This document shows positions 18,343-29,381 of a DNA stretch of 64,000 bases, one piece after another. Position numbers and translations under genes: made by a program. Each line of letters begins with the position of its first letter. Position 1 is the stretch's first letter. The stretch is from Roseateles noduli. Its GTDB lineage: Bacteria; Pseudomonadota; Gammaproteobacteria; Burkholderiales; Burkholderiaceae_C. Where the stretch lies: contig NIOE01000007.1 in NCBI GenBank assembly GCA_002205125.1, positions 453,833 to 517,832 on the forward strand. The letters run 5' to 3'. The notes under the pieces were generated by a model. That model was not told where the DNA came from, ran no database searches, and saw nothing but the letters and a program-made list of their open reading frames with translations.

Positions 18343-18371
18343 CCAGGGAGCGCTTTGCAAAGCTCCCTTGG
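18343..18371. promoter_or_regulatory. Near-perfect palindrome upstream of the RND operon
   Basis: CCAGGGAGC and GCTCCCTTGG flank the self-complementary core CTTTGCAAAG, giving a 29-base dyad with one bulge. It lies 26 bases before the adaptor start codon. Its symmetry fits a dimeric repressor operator (TetR or MarR type) or a 5' leader hairpin. Confidence 0.5.
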
Positions 18372-18484
18372 GGCGCGGAAGGTTAAATCCGGCTCTTTCG
18401 ATGATTGTTTCGTTCAGGTTAATCCTGCGCGAGCGGGAGGAAAACCTGTGCGATTGGAGCGTGAACGAGCGTTTCCGGCAGGCG

Positions 18485-19414
18485 TCAGATGGCCAGTGCC
18501 TTGGCGAGCGCCGCGCCGACGACGGCGTTGTGCTTCACCAGCGCGATGTTGGTGACCAGGCTGGCGCCGCCGCTGAGGTCCTTGATGCGGGCCAGCAGAT
18601 AAGGCGTGACCGCCTTGCCGCTGATGCCTTGCGCGGCGGCTTCCTGGAGCGCCTGCTCGACGAAGCCGTCGATGACGGCCTGGGGCATTTCATGCACGGC
18701 CGGCACCGGGTTGCTGATCACCGCGCCGCCGCTCAATCCGAGCGCCCACTTCGTCCGCAGGAACCGCGCCTGATCCGCCGGCGCGTCGATGCGGAAGTCC
18801 GCCTTCAATCCGCTGTCGCGCGTGTAGAACGCGGCGAAGTTCTCCTGCCCCACCGACAGCACCGGCACGCCGTGCGTCTCCAGGTATTCCAGCGTCAGCG
18901 CCAAGTCCAGGATGCTCTTCGCGCCCGCGCAGACGACGGCCACCGGCGTGCGCGCCAGTTCCTGCAGGTCGGCGGAGATGTCGAAGGACGTCTCCGCGCC
19001 GCGATGCACGCCGCCGATGCCGCCGGTGACGAAGACCTCGATGCCGGCCAGGCGCGCGCAGATCATCGTCGCGGCCACCGTGGTGGCGCCGACGCGCCCG
19101 GTCGCCAGCGCGAAGGGAAGGTCGCGTCGGCTGAGCTTCATCGCATCGGGCGACTGACCGAGCAGCTCCAGCTGCGCGTCGTTCAGCCCGACGCGGATCT
19201 TCCCGTCCAGCACGGCGATCGTCGCGGGCACGGCGCCGTGTTCACGCACGATCGTCTCGACCTCGCGCGCGGTCTGCACGTTCTGCGGATACGGCATGCC
19301 GTGCGAAATGATCGTGGACTCCAGCGCCACCAGCGGACGGCCTTCGGCGCGCGCGGCAGCCACTTCGGGCGAGAAGTCGAGGAGGTTCTGGTCGATCAGG
19401 TCTTGCGTGTTCAT
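18485..19414 (-). CDS. psuG: Pseudouridine-5'-phosphate glycosidase
   Basis: Reversibly splits pseudouridine 5'-phosphate into uracil and ribose 5-phosphate. The 309-residue protein matches the family along its whole length: ALESTIISHGMPYPQN, REHGAVPATIAVLDGKIRVG, then RRDLPFALATGRVGATTVAAT and VFVTGGIGGVHRG. It lies 39 bases downstream of the pseudouridine kinase gene on the same strand, so the two enzymes form a complete two-step salvage pathway for RNA-derived pseudouridine. Confidence 0.96.
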   Translation of the reverse strand: MNTQDLIDQNLLDFSPEVAAARAEGRPLVALESTIISHGMPYPQNVQTAREVETIVREHGAVPATIAVLDGKIRVGLNDAQLELLGQSPDAMKLSRRDLPFALATGRVGATTVAATMICARLAGIEVFVTGGIGGVHRGAETSFDISADLQELARTPVAVVCAGAKSILDLALTLEYLETHGVPVLSVGQENFAAFYTRDSGLKADFRIDAPADQARFLRTKWALGLSGGAVISNPVPAVHEMPQAVIDGFVEQALQEAAAQGISGKAVTPYLLARIKDLSGGASLVTNIALVKHNAVVGAALAKALAI

Positions 19415-19453
19415 GCGGGTGCTTTCGGGTTCTGTCGAGTTCGAAGGGTTCTG

Positions 19454-20554
19454 TCAGACGAGCAGCGCCGGGCTCAGCGCCTCGCTGACGGTGGCGTCGC
19501 TCTGCAGCGTCAGCGCGGCCAGCCGCAGGCCGAGCGCGCAGGCGCCGCGCAGGTCGTCGGGATCGCGGTGCAGCGCTGCGGCGATGCCGGCGGTCATCGC
19601 ATCGCCGGCGCCGGTGACCTCCCGGATCGAGGCGGGATCCAGCGACGGCGGCGGGAGCATGACGAGGTCGTTGCCGTCGGAGAAGCGCACGCCCTGCGGG
19701 CCGTCGCTCATCACGAGCCGCTGCAGCCCCGCTTCGTGCAGGGATCGCCAGGCGGCGCGCAGGGCGTCGTCATCGGGCAGGGCGCGGCCGCAGAGCGCCT
19801 GCAGCTCGCCGCGGTTGAGCACCAGCAGCTCGACGCCGCGCAGGTCGGCGCCAAGCCGCGCCATCTTCGGCTCCGACACGGCCACCAGCAGCAGGCGCTG
19901 GTCGCGCAGGCGCGCCTCGGCGCGGAGCTCGTCGAGCGTCTCGCGCGGCAGGTTCAGGTCGGCCACCAGCCAGCGCGCCGGCGCGCGTTGCGGCGCGGTC
20001 TGGCGCAGGAAGGCGGGGTCGAGCCGATCGGTCAATTCCATGTGGGCGAGCGCGAGCACCAGCTCGCCGTCGGGATCGAGCACCGCCGTGTAGCTGCCCG
20101 TCGCCGCGTCCGCCGCCTGCAGGCAGCCCGCGCAATCGACACCCAGACCCTGCAGCTGCGTCAGCAGCGTCTGCCCGGCGGCGTCGCGGCCGACTGCGGT
20201 CAGCAGATGCACCGGCAGACCGAGCCGGGCAAGGTTCTCCGCGATGTTGCGGGCCACGCCGCCCGCCGATTCATGCTGGCGCGCCGGGTTCGAGCTGCCC
20301 ATGCGCAGCGGCCCGACCGAGCGCAGCTTGCGGTCCAGGTTCGTGCCGCCTATGCAGACGATGGGCTGGCGTTGCGGCAGCACGTAGGCGCGGCCAAGGA
20401 TGCGGCCCTCGCGCGTCAGCTGCCCGAGATGACCCGCCACGGCCGAGCGCGACAGCCCCAGCTGGTCCGCCAGTTCCTGCTGGCCGATGAAGGGGTTGGC
20501 CTCGACCAGCGCCAGCAGTTGTTCCTTGGAGGAAAGTTCCTTGGGGGGCGTCAT
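19454..20554 (-). CDS. psuK: Pseudouridine kinase with N-terminal winged-helix domain
   Basis: Phosphorylates pseudouridine at the 5' position. The 366-residue protein has an N-terminal helix-turn-helix (about residues 8-55, [20 protein letters not shown]) joined to a PfkB sugar kinase domain starting at [15 protein letters not shown]. The PfkB signature with the catalytic Asp is [18 protein letters not shown]. The fusion suggests that the kinase also binds DNA and controls its own operon; a strong inverted repeat lies 38 bases upstream of the start. The start ATG at 20554 was chosen because the HTH begins right after it. Confidence 0.93.
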   Translation of the reverse strand: MTPPKELSSKEQLLALVEANPFIGQQELADQLGLSRSAVAGHLGQLTREGRILGRAYVLPQRQPIVCIGGTNLDRKLRSVGPLRMGSSNPARQHESAGGVARNIAENLARLGLPVHLLTAVGRDAAGQTLLTQLQGLGVDCAGCLQAADAATGSYTAVLDPDGELVLALAHMELTDRLDPAFLRQTAPQRAPARWLVADLNLPRETLDELRAEARLRDQRLLLVAVSEPKMARLGADLRGVELLVLNRGELQALCGRALPDDDALRAAWRSLHEAGLQRLVMSDGPQGVRFSDGNDLVMLPPPSLDPASIREVTGAGDAMTAGIAAALHRDPDDLRGACALGLRLAALTLQSDATVSEALSPALLV

Positions 20555-20591
20555 GGCGGCGGATTCTAGAGAGCTTCCAACCTTGATGCAA

Positions 20592-20618
20592 ACATATGTC
20601 TTTAAACAAGACATTTGT
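20592..20618. promoter_or_regulatory. Probable operator of the psuK-psuG operon
   Basis: Inverted repeat with arms ATGTCTT and AAGACAT around TAAAC, extended outward to ACA/TGT with one mismatch (10 of 11 pairs). The same stretch can be read as the direct repeat ACATNTGTCT repeated 20 bases apart. It is AT-rich in a GC-rich genome and sits in the divergent psuK / chemoreceptor promoter region. A candidate binding site for the HTH of PsuK. Confidence 0.6.
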
Positions 20619-20741
20619 CTATTCTTGCTGACGAAGACGCAAGGGACTCGCGCGATTAGCGAACTTTGCATACGCTTGACGCGCTCCCACAGACCGGTCA
20701 CGGCAGGGAGTGCGCCGCATCAAACAGTCAAGGAGGACGCC

Positions 20742-22292
20742 ATGCGGAAGAACTTGCCCGTCACCCAGCGCCAGTACGACTTCCCTGCCGACGCGACGCT
20801 GATGTCCACGACGGACACGAAAAGCCGGGTCACCTACGCCAACGAGGCCTTCGTCGAGGCCAGCGGCTTCACGACGGAGGAACTGCTCGGCCAGCCCCAC
20901 AACATCGTCCGGCATCCCGACATGCCGCCCGAGGCCTTCGGGGACATGTGGCAGACACTGCAGGGCGGCGAGTCCTGGACCGGGCTGGTGAAGAACCGGC
21001 GCAAGAACGGCGACCATTACTGGGTCCGCGCGAACGCGACGCCGGTGATGCGCAACGGCCAGCCGGTGGCCTACATGTCGGTGCGCACGCGGCCGTCGGC
21101 CGAGGAGATCGCCGGCGCGGAGCGGCTCTACGCCGACATGCGCGAGGGGCGCGCCAGACACCTGCGCATCCACAAGGGCGTGCTGGTGCGCACGGGCGCG
21201 ATGGCGTGGACCTCGATGCTCAAGACGATGCCGGTCCGGTGGCGGGTGCGGCTGCCGCTGCTCGCGCTCACGGTCGCGGCAATCGTGTCCGCGTGGATGA
21301 GCGCCGCGACGCTCGCCGCCGCGGCGATGTGGATAGGCGCCTTCGTCGTCGTCTCGCTGCTGGCGATGTGGTTCCTGGAAGCGCAGGTCGTGGCGCCCAT
21401 GGAGCAGCTCGCGCGCCATGCCAAGCGCGTCGCCAGCGGCGACACGCGCGAGCCGCTGCAGATGGACCGCGTCGACGAGATCGGCATGGCGCTGCGCTCG
21501 CTCAACCAGCTGGGACTGATGTTCCGCTGGGTGATCGACGACGTCGCGGCCCAGGTGGTGACGGTGCGGTCGTCGAGCGGGGACATCCTCAACGGCAACA
21601 ACGAGATCAGCGCGCGGACCGAGCAGGCCTCGGCGAGCCTGCAGCAGACGGCCGCGTCGATGGAGGAGATGAGCGCCACCGTGCGCAGCAACGCCGACGC
21701 GGCGCGGCAGGCAGAAGACCTCGCGCAGGGCGCGAGCGTGGCGGCAGCCCAGGGCGGCGAGGTGGTCCGCAACGTCAACGAGACCATGGTCGGCATCACG
21801 ACGTCCAGCAAGCGGATCGGCGACATCATCGGCGTCATCGACGGGATCGCGTTCCAGACCAACATCCTGGCGCTGAACGCGGCGGTGGAGGCCGCGCGGG
21901 CCGGCGAGCAGGGGCGTGGGTTCGCAGTCGTCGCGAGCGAGGTGCGCTCCTTGGCGCAACGCAGCGCGGCGGCGGCCAAGGAGATCAAGCAGCTGATCGG
22001 GGAAAGCGTCGAGCGCGTGGAAGCCGGCGGGCGTCAGGTCGACGAGGCCAGCAAGGCGATGCACGAGATCGTCCAGCAGGTGCGGAGCGTGTCGGCGCTG
22101 ATCTCGACCATCGGCAATGCGACGCGCGAGCAGGCGACGGGCATCGCCCAGGTCAGCCAGGCAGTGAGCGAACTCGATCGGACGACCCAGCAGAACGCCG
22201 CACTGGTGCAGCGGTCCGCGGGGGCGAGCGATTCACTGGAGAAACAGGCCACGCAGCTGGTGCAGGCCGTGGCCGTGTTCCGGATGAGTTAG
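20742..22292 (+). CDS. Aer-like PAS methyl-accepting chemotaxis protein
   Basis: A 516-residue receptor. The N-terminal PAS domain (about 15-110) has the Aer-type signature ([18 protein letters not shown]), which in Aer binds FAD and senses redox state for aerotaxis. Two adjacent membrane segments (about 165-210), a HAMP-like region and a cytoplasmic signalling domain follow. The signalling tip is [20 protein letters not shown], then [20 protein letters not shown]. There is no periplasmic sensor. The start is fixed by AGGAGG upstream. It is divergent from psuK and probably signals to chemotaxis proteins encoded elsewhere. Confidence 0.93.
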   Translation: MRKNLPVTQRQYDFPADATLMSTTDTKSRVTYANEAFVEASGFTTEELLGQPHNIVRHPDMPPEAFGDMWQTLQGGESWTGLVKNRRKNGDHYWVRANATPVMRNGQPVAYMSVRTRPSAEEIAGAERLYADMREGRARHLRIHKGVLVRTGAMAWTSMLKTMPVRWRVRLPLLALTVAAIVSAWMSAATLAAAAMWIGAFVVVSLLAMWFLEAQVVAPMEQLARHAKRVASGDTREPLQMDRVDEIGMALRSLNQLGLMFRWVIDDVAAQVVTVRSSSGDILNGNNEISARTEQASASLQQTAASMEEMSATVRSNADAARQAEDLAQGASVAAAQGGEVVRNVNETMVGITTSSKRIGDIIGVIDGIAFQTNILALNAAVEAARAGEQGRGFAVVASEVRSLAQRSAAAAKEIKQLIGESVERVEAGGRQVDEASKAMHEIVQQVRSVSALISTIGNATREQATGIAQVSQAVSELDRTTQQNAALVQRSAGASDSLEKQATQLVQAVAVFRMS

Positions 22293-23809
22293 AAGAACCC
22301 CAACTTCTTCTGCGAGTAGCTCACCAGCAGATTCTTCGTCTGCTGGTAGTGGTCCAGCATCATCTTGTGGGTCTCGCGACCGATGCCGGATTCCTTGTAG
22401 CCGCCGAAGGTCGCGTGCGCCGGATAGGCGTGATAGCAATTGGTCCACACACGGCCGGCCTTGATGCCCTTGCCCATGCGGAACGCGGTGTTGATGTCGC
22501 GCGACCACACGCCAGCACCCAGTCCATACGGCGTATCGTTGGCGATGCGCAACGCCTCCTCCTCCGTCTTGAAGGTCGTCACCGCCAGCACGGGACCGAA
22601 GATCTCCTCACGGAAGATCCGCATGTCGTTGGTGCCCTTGAACAGCGTGGGCTCGATGTAATAACCGCCCGCCAGATCGCCACCCAGTTGCGCGCGTCCG
22701 CCGCCGATGAGGCACTGCGCGCCTTCCTGCTTGCCGATCTCGAGATACGACAGGATCTTGTCGAGTTGCATCGACGAGGCCTGCGCGCCCATCATGGTCT
22801 CGGTGTCCAGCGGGTTGCCCTGCTTGATCGCCTTGACGCGGTCGATCGCGCGGGCGATGAACTTGTCGTAGATCGATTCATGGATCAGCGCGCGCGACGG
22901 GCAGGTGCAGACCTCGCCCTGGTTGAACGCGAACAGCACCAGGCCCTCGATCGCCTTGTCGAACAGGTCGTCGTCCTGCGCGGCGATGTCCGGGAAGAAG
23001 ACGTTCGGACTCTTGCCGCCCAGCTCCAGCGTGGCCGGGATCAGGTTGGTCGCCGCCGCCTGCGCGATGACGCGGCCCGTCGCCGTCGACCCGGTGAAGG
23101 CGATCTTCCCGATGCGCTTGCTCTGCGCCAGCGGCATGCCCGCTTCCTTGCCGTAGCCGTTGACGATGTTGAGCACGCCCGGCGGCAGCAGGTCGGCGAT
23201 GAGCTCCGCCATGACCAGGATGCTGACCGGCGTGGACTCGGCCGGCTTGAGCACGACCGCGTTGCCCGCGCCGATCGCCGGCGCCAGCTTCCAGGCCGCC
23301 ATCAGGATCGGGAAGTTCCACGGGATGATCTGGCCGACCACGCCCAGCGGCTCGTGGAAGTGGTACGCGATGGTGTTGGCGTCGATCTCGCTGAGGCCGC
23401 CTTCCTGCGCCCGCAGACAGCCGGCGAAGTAGCGGAAGTGGTCGACCGCCAGCGGCAGGTCGGCGTTCAGCGTCTCGCGCATCGGCTTGCCGTTGTCGAC
23501 GGTCTCGGCGTAGGCGAGCAGCTCCAGGTTCTGCTCGATGCGGTCGGCGATGCGCAGCAGCACGTTGGCGCGCTCGGCCGCGGGCGTGCCGCCCCACTTC
23601 TCGGCGGCGGCGTGAGCGGCGTCGAGCGCCAGGTCGATGTCGGCGGCGGTCGATCGCGCCGCCTGCGCGAAGACCTGCCCGGTGATGGGCGTGATCACGT
23701 CGAAGTACTGGCCGTCGCGCGGCGCGACCCACTGGCCGCCGATGAAATTGTCGTAGCGCTTCTTGAACTGCAACGGCGCGCCGGCCGCGTTGGGCTTGGC
23801 GTAGATCAT
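22289..23809 (-). CDS. NAD-dependent aldehyde dehydrogenase (ExaC/AldB-like)
   Basis: Oxidises aldehydes, probably acetaldehyde, to the acid. The 506-residue protein has the catalytic Cys in [16 protein letters not shown], the general base in [14 protein letters not shown] and the coenzyme loop [11 protein letters not shown]. The C-terminus [19 protein letters not shown] is typical of the ExaC/AldB/acetoin-linked group. It converges on the chemoreceptor with a four-base overlap of ends. Upstream lie a -24/-12 promoter and a palindrome next to the divergent activator gene, so expression probably depends on sigma-54 and that activator. Confidence 0.94.
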   Translation of the reverse strand: MIYAKPNAAGAPLQFKKRYDNFIGGQWVAPRDGQYFDVITPITGQVFAQAARSTAADIDLALDAAHAAAEKWGGTPAAERANVLLRIADRIEQNLELLAYAETVDNGKPMRETLNADLPLAVDHFRYFAGCLRAQEGGLSEIDANTIAYHFHEPLGVVGQIIPWNFPILMAAWKLAPAIGAGNAVVLKPAESTPVSILVMAELIADLLPPGVLNIVNGYGKEAGMPLAQSKRIGKIAFTGSTATGRVIAQAAATNLIPATLELGGKSPNVFFPDIAAQDDDLFDKAIEGLVLFAFNQGEVCTCPSRALIHESIYDKFIARAIDRVKAIKQGNPLDTETMMGAQASSMQLDKILSYLEIGKQEGAQCLIGGGRAQLGGDLAGGYYIEPTLFKGTNDMRIFREEIFGPVLAVTTFKTEEEALRIANDTPYGLGAGVWSRDINTAFRMGKGIKAGRVWTNCYHAYPAHATFGGYKESGIGRETHKMMLDHYQQTKNLLVSYSQKKLGFF

Positions 23810-23855
23810 GGTGTTGTCTCCGTGGTTGTTGAAGGCGAGGACGCCGGGACGGTCG

Positions 23856-23872
23856 TTGCATGGGGCGTGCCA
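23856..23872 (-). promoter_or_regulatory. Sigma-54 (-24/-12) promoter of the aldehyde dehydrogenase gene
   Basis: On the minus strand the sequence reads TGGCACGCCCCATGCAA. It matches the RpoN consensus in the -24 element (TGGCACG), has the invariant GG and GC ten bases apart, and lies 46 bases before the start codon. Confidence 0.7.
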
Positions 23873-23984
23873 GCGCAGGCTTCGCGCGCAAGACCCTGCT
23901 TGCCGGGCGGAAAGCCTCTTCCCATCGCGGTCCGAATTGGTCAGGATCGGTCCAGCCTGGACCACACGCCTCGACGGCGGGACA

Positions 23985-24005
23985 GGTGTTCCGGAATGGA
24001 ACACC
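23985..24005. promoter_or_regulatory. Upstream activator palindrome
   Basis: Perfect 8-base inverted repeat GGTGTTCC and GGAACACC around GGAAT. It lies about 113 bases beyond the -24 element of the aldehyde dehydrogenase promoter, a normal enhancer distance for sigma-54 activators. It is also just in front of the activator's own start, which would allow autoregulation. Confidence 0.6.
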
Positions 24006-24020
24006 CAAGGAGACAACGGC

Positions 24021-26054
<2,034 letters not shown>

Positions 26055-26249
26055 AGGGAAACGACCGCGGGTGGATGCAGAGAGGGGCCGCGTAGGTCAT
26101 CGCCTCACAGGCACATCAGCGATCCGCCGAAGCCGCGCTGGGGAGAACCCGCCTTTCGAGCCCATCGGCTGCTGCGTATTCTTTCGTTCATGCGGTCCAG
26201 GGTTTCTTGGTGGTGGATCCGCAGAGGCGCAAGCCGGACGTCAATGGGT

Positions 26250-26287
26250 AAGGCGGACATTCGAAAGGATGTCCGCCTTCGTCTTTT
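26250..26287 (+). terminator. Intrinsic terminator after the AcoR-type gene
   Basis: AAGGCGGACAT and ATGTCCGCCTT form an 11-bp stem around an 8-base loop, followed by CGTCTTTT. The AAGG side also gives a weaker signal for the opposite strand, whose gene ends at 26307. Confidence 0.8.
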
Positions 26288-26306
26288 GGGGTGACGTCCA
26301 CGCGAC

Positions 26307-26714
26307 TCAAAGCATCAGATCGTGAATTGCCTTTCCTGTTTCCGCGGAGCCGAGTACGTCGCTGAGGCGGGACTCCAGCGCTTCCAGGTCGCAGCAATAG
26401 ACGCTCTCGTGGTCCAGCGACAGCTCGAAGGGAAGCCCGCCATCCGCAGCTGCGCTGCCACGAGCGAGCACGGTCTCTCGGGTAGGTTCTGCCACCGACC
26501 TGACCACGATCCTGGTCCTGTACGCAAAGTTGTTGTGAAACTCGCTGAAGGTTTCGCTCTCGGACTGATCGAGGTGCAGCTCCACGAGACCGCCGGTTTC
26601 CTGCTGTATGGCACTGCTGATGGACTCGAACAGGCGAGCAATCTTGCAGCGCTCGTCGGCCGCCTCTGCTGCTCGGCTGAGTCCGCGCCGGATCACGTGG
26701 GAGAAGTTAAGCAT
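26307..26714 (-). CDS. Hypothetical protein paired with an EEP-family nuclease
   Basis: A 135-residue protein of no family I recognise. It starts MLNFSHVIRRGLSRAAEAAD, then an alpha/beta-looking region (GGLVELHLDQSES, FAYRTRIVVRSV) and an acidic C-terminus. Its ATG at 26714 lies eight bases inside the end of the upstream nuclease gene, so translation is probably coupled. Base composition is lower in GC than the surroundings, like its partner. The obligate pairing suggests it is a regulator, inhibitor or subunit of the nuclease, but that is inference. Confidence 0.6.
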   Translation of the reverse strand: MLNFSHVIRRGLSRAAEAADERCKIARLFESISSAIQQETGGLVELHLDQSESETFSEFHNNFAYRTRIVVRSVAEPTRETVLARGSAAADGGLPFELSLDHESVYCCDLEALESRLSDVLGSAETGKAIHDLML

Positions 26715-27657
26715 TGGAGTCGCTCCGTTCCAGGTGGCCAATGATGGGAAGGTGATCGAAGAATGAGGTCGATGATGTGACAACGCCTTTGAAATCGGGT
26801 ATCTGCACAACATGCGTGTGTGCTTCATTGAGACGCCAACCGGATCGGCCAAAGAGCAATGCCGACGAGAAGATCATCTGATCGAAGGTCCGCCAGCGGG
26901 TCAAGATTCCGCCGGCGTGGAAGTAGGTGCCGCAGTCGTAGGCACGGCCCTGCTCGTTCTCTCGTCCGAAGGAACTCATGTGGCGCCAGAAAGGGTTGTA
27001 GAACAGCGAAGGAACTTGCCGGACCCTCTCGCTATCGCGACTGGCCTTCAGGTAGTGTTCCACGCCTTCGTCGAAGGGCTCATCGTTGAAATCGCCCAGC
27101 AGTACGACGTTCTCCTTCGAGTCCGTCGCCAGCGGGTGCCTGTCTATCCACTCACGCAGGTGGGCCGCAATATGCGTGCGGAAGCTATCGGACCTGTGAA
27201 GATGAAGTCGACCGGGCCAATGAGACGCGATGACATGGATGGGCGGCCCACTGTGCGGGATGGCAATGAAATGCTGGCCAATCCTCGATACGCGGCCGTC
27301 CCGCACATGGGTGATGATCTCTTCGAAAGTCACCTTCAAGCGTTTCTTGCGACTGAGGATGCAGACGGAAAATCGACTCTTGCCGGCGCTCTGGAATGCC
27401 TCGATCCATTCGTACAGGCGCTCAGCGATGGGACAGGCGCGTCGCAGGAGCGCGACGCTTGTTGTCGCCATCTCTCCGAGAACGATTACCTGCGCCTTGG
27501 TCTTGCTGATCAGATGCCGCAGGACACCCGCGGCCGTCCTGAAGTCTGCTTCGCTGGCTCGATCGGGGGCGCGCGTCGGCGACAGCCCCGTGTTCCACCA
27601 CGCAATGCGAATGCCCGGATCGGGCTTGTGTTGATCGGTCGGTTGGTCTTGTTTCAT
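26707..27657 (-). CDS. Endonuclease/exonuclease/phosphatase (EEP) family protein
   Basis: A 316-residue protein of the DNase I-like EEP fold. The active-site motifs are present in order: IRIAWWNTGL (Asn), IVLGEM (metal Glu), VIASHWPGR (His), VVLLGDFNDEPF (Asp/Asn) and FFDHLPIIGHL (Asp-His). No signal peptide is seen, so it should act in the cytoplasm on nucleic acid or a phosphorylated small molecule. The start at 27657 is chosen because the residues before it are Arg/Cys-rich and unlike the family. It is the first gene of a two-gene, lower-GC unit between a terminator and a divergent regulator. Confidence 0.82.
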   Translation of the reverse strand: MKQDQPTDQHKPDPGIRIAWWNTGLSPTRAPDRASEADFRTAAGVLRHLISKTKAQVIVLGEMATTSVALLRRACPIAERLYEWIEAFQSAGKSRFSVCILSRKKRLKVTFEEIITHVRDGRVSRIGQHFIAIPHSGPPIHVIASHWPGRLHLHRSDSFRTHIAAHLREWIDRHPLATDSKENVVLLGDFNDEPFDEGVEHYLKASRDSERVRQVPSLFYNPFWRHMSSFGRENEQGRAYDCGTYFHAGGILTRWRTFDQMIFSSALLFGRSGWRLNEAHTHVVQIPDFKGVVTSSTSFFDHLPIIGHLERSDSNA

Positions 27658-27881
27658 GGCCGGAATACATCCTCGGCAACGGGGCGTTCGACATCGCCGA
27701 GCCCTGGCTGCCGGCGCCTGCTCCACTGCGGAATTTCGCGGGGAGGGCAGTCACTCTACGGGGGCGGGATTCGCAAGGCCAGCGTCGGAGCGCTCTCGAA
27801 TTGGTGGACTTTCGGGCCGCGATACCGCTCATAAACTAGACCACCCACCGAAACCTGTGTGGATGATCTGAACCGCGCTTC

Positions 27882-29309
27882 ATGAAGCTCTACGAGACGC
27901 TCGCCGACGACATCGAACGCCAGATCCGCGGCGGCGTCTTCCGCCACGGCGACCGCCTCCAGTCCGTGCGCGAGACCAGCAAGCAGCGCCAGCTCAGCGT
28001 CACCACCGTCATCCGCGCCTACGTGCTGCTGGAGAGCCGCGGCCTCATCGTCAGCAAGCCGCAGTCGGGCTACTACGTGCAGCTCAAGCCGGGCGACCCG
28101 GCGCTCGACGCACCGGCCGCGCCGCGTCCGATCGCGGTCTCGTCCTCCGTCGACGTCAGCCGGCTGGTGCTGTCCACGCTGCGCTCGATCGCCGCGCACG
28201 ATGCGGTGCCGCTCGGCTCGCCGTACCCGGACACCGGCAGCTTCCCCTTCGAGAAGCTCAACCGCTACGCCTTCGCCGCCGGGCAGGATCCGGCGCTGCG
28301 CTCGCTCAAGGACGCGCTGCCGCCCGGCCACCCGCTGCTGATCCGCCAGATCGCGCGGCGTTACCTCGACAAGGGCCAGGCGGTTGACCCGGCCGAGATC
28401 CTCATCACGATGGGCGCGACAGAGGCGCTCAACCTCTGCCTGCAGGCCGTCGCCAAGCCCGGCGACGTGATCGCCGTGGAGACGCCGACCTTCTACGCGA
28501 TGCTCCACGCCATCGAGCGCCTGGGCATGCTGGCGCTGGAGATCCCGACCGACCCGGTGCTCGGCCTGGACGTCGACGCGCTGGCCGCCATCGCCGCGAC
28601 GCAGCCGATCGCCGCCTGCATGGTGATGCCGAATTTCCAGAATCCGCTCGGCTTCCAGATGTCCGACGAGCGCAAGCGCGCGCTGGTCGAGCTGGCGACG
28701 CGGCTGGACATGCCGCTGATCGAGAACGGCGTCTACAACGAGCTCTACTACGGCGCGGCGCCGCCCAGCACGCTCAAGGCCCACGACACGCGCGGGCTGG
28801 TCCTGCACTGCGGCACCTTCTCGAAGACGCTGACCTCGACCTTCCGCATCGGCTGGGCGCTGCCGGGCCGCTACCGCGACGAGGTCGAGAAGCTGAAGTT
28901 CCTCAACACGCTGACGACGCCGCCGCTGCCGCAGGTCGCCATCGCGCGTTTCCTCGAACGCGACGGCTACGAGGCCCACCTGCGCCGCATGCGCAAGGCC
29001 TTCGCCCAGCAGGCCAATCTGATGCGCGCGATCGTGCTGCGCTTCTTCCCCGAAGGCACGCGCGCCTCGACGCCGGTCGGCGGGTATGTGCTCTGGGTCG
29101 AACTCCCGCCGGCCATCGACGGCCTGCGGCTCTACGAACTCGCCCTGGAGCGCGGCATCACGATCGGCCCCGGCTACATGTTCTCGGTGAGCAACAGCTA
29201 TCGCCACTTCATCCGGCTGAACTACAGCACGCCGTGGTCCCCGGCCATCGAGCAGGCCGTCATCACCGTCGGCAAGCTCGCCGCGACCTGCGCGCGGCAG
29301 GACTGCTGA
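27882..29309 (+). CDS. MocR-type GntR regulator with aminotransferase domain
   Basis: A 475-residue fusion of an N-terminal GntR winged helix (RLQSVRETSKQRQLSVTTV) and a fold-type I aminotransferase domain that binds PLP and an effector amine. Lys315 in GTFSKTLTSTFRIGW is the PLP Schiff-base residue. The Asp that normally contacts the pyridine nitrogen (in an EDDxY context) is Asn282 here (IENGVYNEL). This should weaken transaminase chemistry and favours a purely regulatory role. MocR proteins usually control a divergent neighbour; the divergent gene here is the EEP nuclease, which may be coincidental. Confidence 0.9.
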   Translation: MKLYETLADDIERQIRGGVFRHGDRLQSVRETSKQRQLSVTTVIRAYVLLESRGLIVSKPQSGYYVQLKPGDPALDAPAAPRPIAVSSSVDVSRLVLSTLRSIAAHDAVPLGSPYPDTGSFPFEKLNRYAFAAGQDPALRSLKDALPPGHPLLIRQIARRYLDKGQAVDPAEILITMGATEALNLCLQAVAKPGDVIAVETPTFYAMLHAIERLGMLALEIPTDPVLGLDVDALAAIAATQPIAACMVMPNFQNPLGFQMSDERKRALVELATRLDMPLIENGVYNELYYGAAPPSTLKAHDTRGLVLHCGTFSKTLTSTFRIGWALPGRYRDEVEKLKFLNTLTTPPLPQVAIARFLERDGYEAHLRRMRKAFAQQANLMRAIVLRFFPEGTRASTPVGGYVLWVELPPAIDGLRLYELALERGITIGPGYMFSVSNSYRHFIRLNYSTPWSPAIEQAVITVGKLAATCARQDC

Positions 29310-29381
29310 GCGGACCGCCGCGTCCGCGCTGGGCCGGGCGATCAGATCAGGCCCGGTCAGGGGATGTCACGTCAGGGCAGG

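Noticed and set aside
17462..20569. 1035-codon + frame opposite the adaptor, psuG and psuK
   Set aside because: Crosses three convincing minus-strand genes; composition typical of antisense frames.
22281..22303. AGAAGAA/TTCTTCT inverted repeat between the chemoreceptor and the aldehyde dehydrogenase as a terminator
   Set aside because: The stem is AT-rich and weak and lies inside coding sequence at the end of the dehydrogenase gene; no T-run.
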